A stretch of DNA of 7,317 nt from Acidimicrobiia bacterium (lineage in GTDB: Bacteria; Actinomycetota; Acidimicrobiia; Acidimicrobiales; Ilumatobacteraceae), in contig RFMT01000395.1 in assembly GCA_009927565.1 (NCBI GenBank), positions 1-7,317 of the forward strand, given 5' to 3'. A program made the translations under genes and the position numbers. Positions 6,322 to 7,317 of the stretch are shown here, piece by piece. Each line of letters starts with the position of its first letter. Position 1 is the first letter of the stretch. The notes beneath the pieces are model-generated. The model did not search any database and was not told where the DNA came from. It saw only the letters and a program-made list of their open reading frames with translations.

Positions 6322-7317
6322 TTATTTTAGAAACGATGGAAGATCGTCGTCGTCATCAGCGCCACTCAAAGGATCAGCTGCACCGCCGAACAAATCTTTC
6401 AATCGTCCGCCTTTGCTATCTGGGCGAACTGTGCCAGATGTGGCCGTATTACGACCGTCACCGCGAGTGGCAGTGCGTTGCACTGCGCTATCCCATCGTT
6501 CGAAACCCGCAGCCACGACCGTGACCCGAACTTCGTCGTTGACATCGTCATCAATTACCAAGCCGTGGATGATGTTGGCATCTTGATGCGCGACTCCACG
6601 CACGATCTCCATCGCGTTCGTGACTTCGAACAGACCAACATCCGAAGGACCGGTGATGTTGACCACAATGCCACGTGCGCCTTCAAGTGAAGCCTCTAGC
6701 AGTGGCGAATTGATCGCAGCATTTGCCGCCAAAACTGCGCGGTTATCGCCACTCGCCGCACCCGTGCCCATCAGCGCAGTACCTGCATTCGAAAGTACTG
6801 TCTTGACATCGGCGAAGTCGGTGTTGATCAAACCTGGGGTCGTGATCAAACCTGTAATACCCGCCACACCCTGAACCAAAACCTCGTCGGCTTTCTTGAA
6901 AGCATCAAGCATCGTCGTCTTGTCGGTCGAAATTGTCAACAATCGCTCATTGGGAATGACGACAAGCGTGTCGACTTTCTCTTTCAGCGCTGCGATGCCA
7001 GCATCGGCCTGAACAGAACGACGTCGACCTTCGAAGGCGAACGGTCGCGTAACGATCGCAACTGTCAACGCACCTTCGGCTTTTGCAATTTCTGCGATAA
7101 CCGGCGCCGCACCTGTACCAGTGCCACCACCTTCACCAGCGGTAATGAAAACCATGTCAGCACCTGCGACAACCTCTTGAATCTCATCGCGATGTTGCTC
7201 GGCTGCTTCACGACCAACTTCTGGGTCAGCGCCTGCACCAAGTCCACGAGTAAGTTCTCGGCCAATATCAATTTTGACGCTCGCATCACTCAACAACAGC
7301 GCTTGCGCGTCTGTGTT
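6322..7317 (-). CDS. ftsZ: Cell division protein FtsZ, C-terminal part (5' end beyond right edge)
   Basis: FtsZ is the tubulin-like GTPase that polymerises at midcell into the Z-ring. The window holds 331 codons, in frame from base 7317, starting at NTDAQALLLSDASVKIDIG; about the first 40 residues, with the first nucleotide-binding loop, are outside. Visible landmarks, numbered within the fragment, are the tubulin signature GGGTGTG at 63-69, TRPFAFEG at about 90-97, NERLL at 123-127 and the T7 catalytic loop NTDFAD at 165-170, which completes the GTPase site of the neighbouring subunit. The GTPase and C-terminal subdomains are followed by a short variable linker of about 45 residues and the tail DDDDDLPSFLK, the conserved peptide bound by partners such as SepF. 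The reading frame is uninterrupted and ends at TAA 6324-6322. As the first gene of the cluster to be transcribed here, its promoter lies outside the window. Confidence 0.98.
   Translation of the reverse strand, partial: NTDAQALLLSDASVKIDIGRELTRGLGAGADPEVGREAAEQHRDEIQEVVAGADMVFITAGEGGGTGTGAAPVIAEIAKAEGALTVAIVTRPFAFEGRRRSVQADAGIAALKEKVDTLVVIPNERLLTISTDKTTMLDAFKKADEVLVQGVAGITGLITTPGLINTDFADVKTVLSNAGTALMGTGAASGDNRAVLAANAAINSPLLEASLEGARGIVVNITGPSDVGLFEVTNAMEIVRGVAHQDANIIHGLVIDDDVNDEVRVTVVAAGFERWDSAVQRTATRGDGRNTATSGTVRPDSKGGRLKDLFGGAADPLSGADDDDDLPSFLK

Overview
The window reads as one co-directional block of housekeeping genes, all on the minus strand, so transcription runs from the right edge to the left edge. 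In transcription order it holds the 3' part of ftsZ, yggS (PLP homeostasis protein), sepF, yggT, ileS, a DksA/TraR-like gene with a long lysine-rich N-terminal tail, lspA, and the first 64 codons of a RluA/RluD-type pseudouridine synthase. Gaps are 55 bp or less, several junctions overlap, and no terminator-like hairpin or gene-free stretch of 300 bp was seen.

The gene order ftsZ-yggS-sepF-yggT followed by ileS-(DksA-like)-lspA-rluD is the classic actinobacterial division/ileS neighbourhood. FtsZ, SepF and the long zinc-free (type 2) IleS also look actinobacterial. Base composition is near 50% GC by eye, low for the phylum, which would fit a free-living aquatic lineage such as Acidimicrobiia; that placement is inference from style, not a search result. 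Two genes often found in this cluster are absent here: a YfiH/PgeF laccase-domain gene between ftsZ and yggS, and divIVA between yggT and ileS.

Right part (about 4770-7317): division and cell-envelope genes. FtsZ forms the Z-ring, SepF tethers FtsZ to the membrane, YggT is a small membrane protein of the same cluster, and YggS handles pyridoxal phosphate. Middle (1667-4762): an intact isoleucyl-tRNA synthetase of 1031 residues. Left part (1-1618): a DksA-like protein, the lipoprotein signal peptidase and the pseudouridine synthase, joined by overlapping ends.

The left part carries the unusual content. The DksA-like gene has a lysine-rich tail built partly on a perfect 18-bp tandem repeat (KKKLEA), its C-terminal domain has lost all four zinc-ligand cysteines, and one 16-bp repeat unit breaks the reading frame. 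About 1.1 kb further downstream lspA is also broken by an apparent single-base loss that separates its N-terminal half from both catalytic aspartates. The two frame breaks may be sequencing or assembly errors or real lesions; the sequence alone cannot settle this. No mobile element, RNA gene, CRISPR array or plainly novel system was found.
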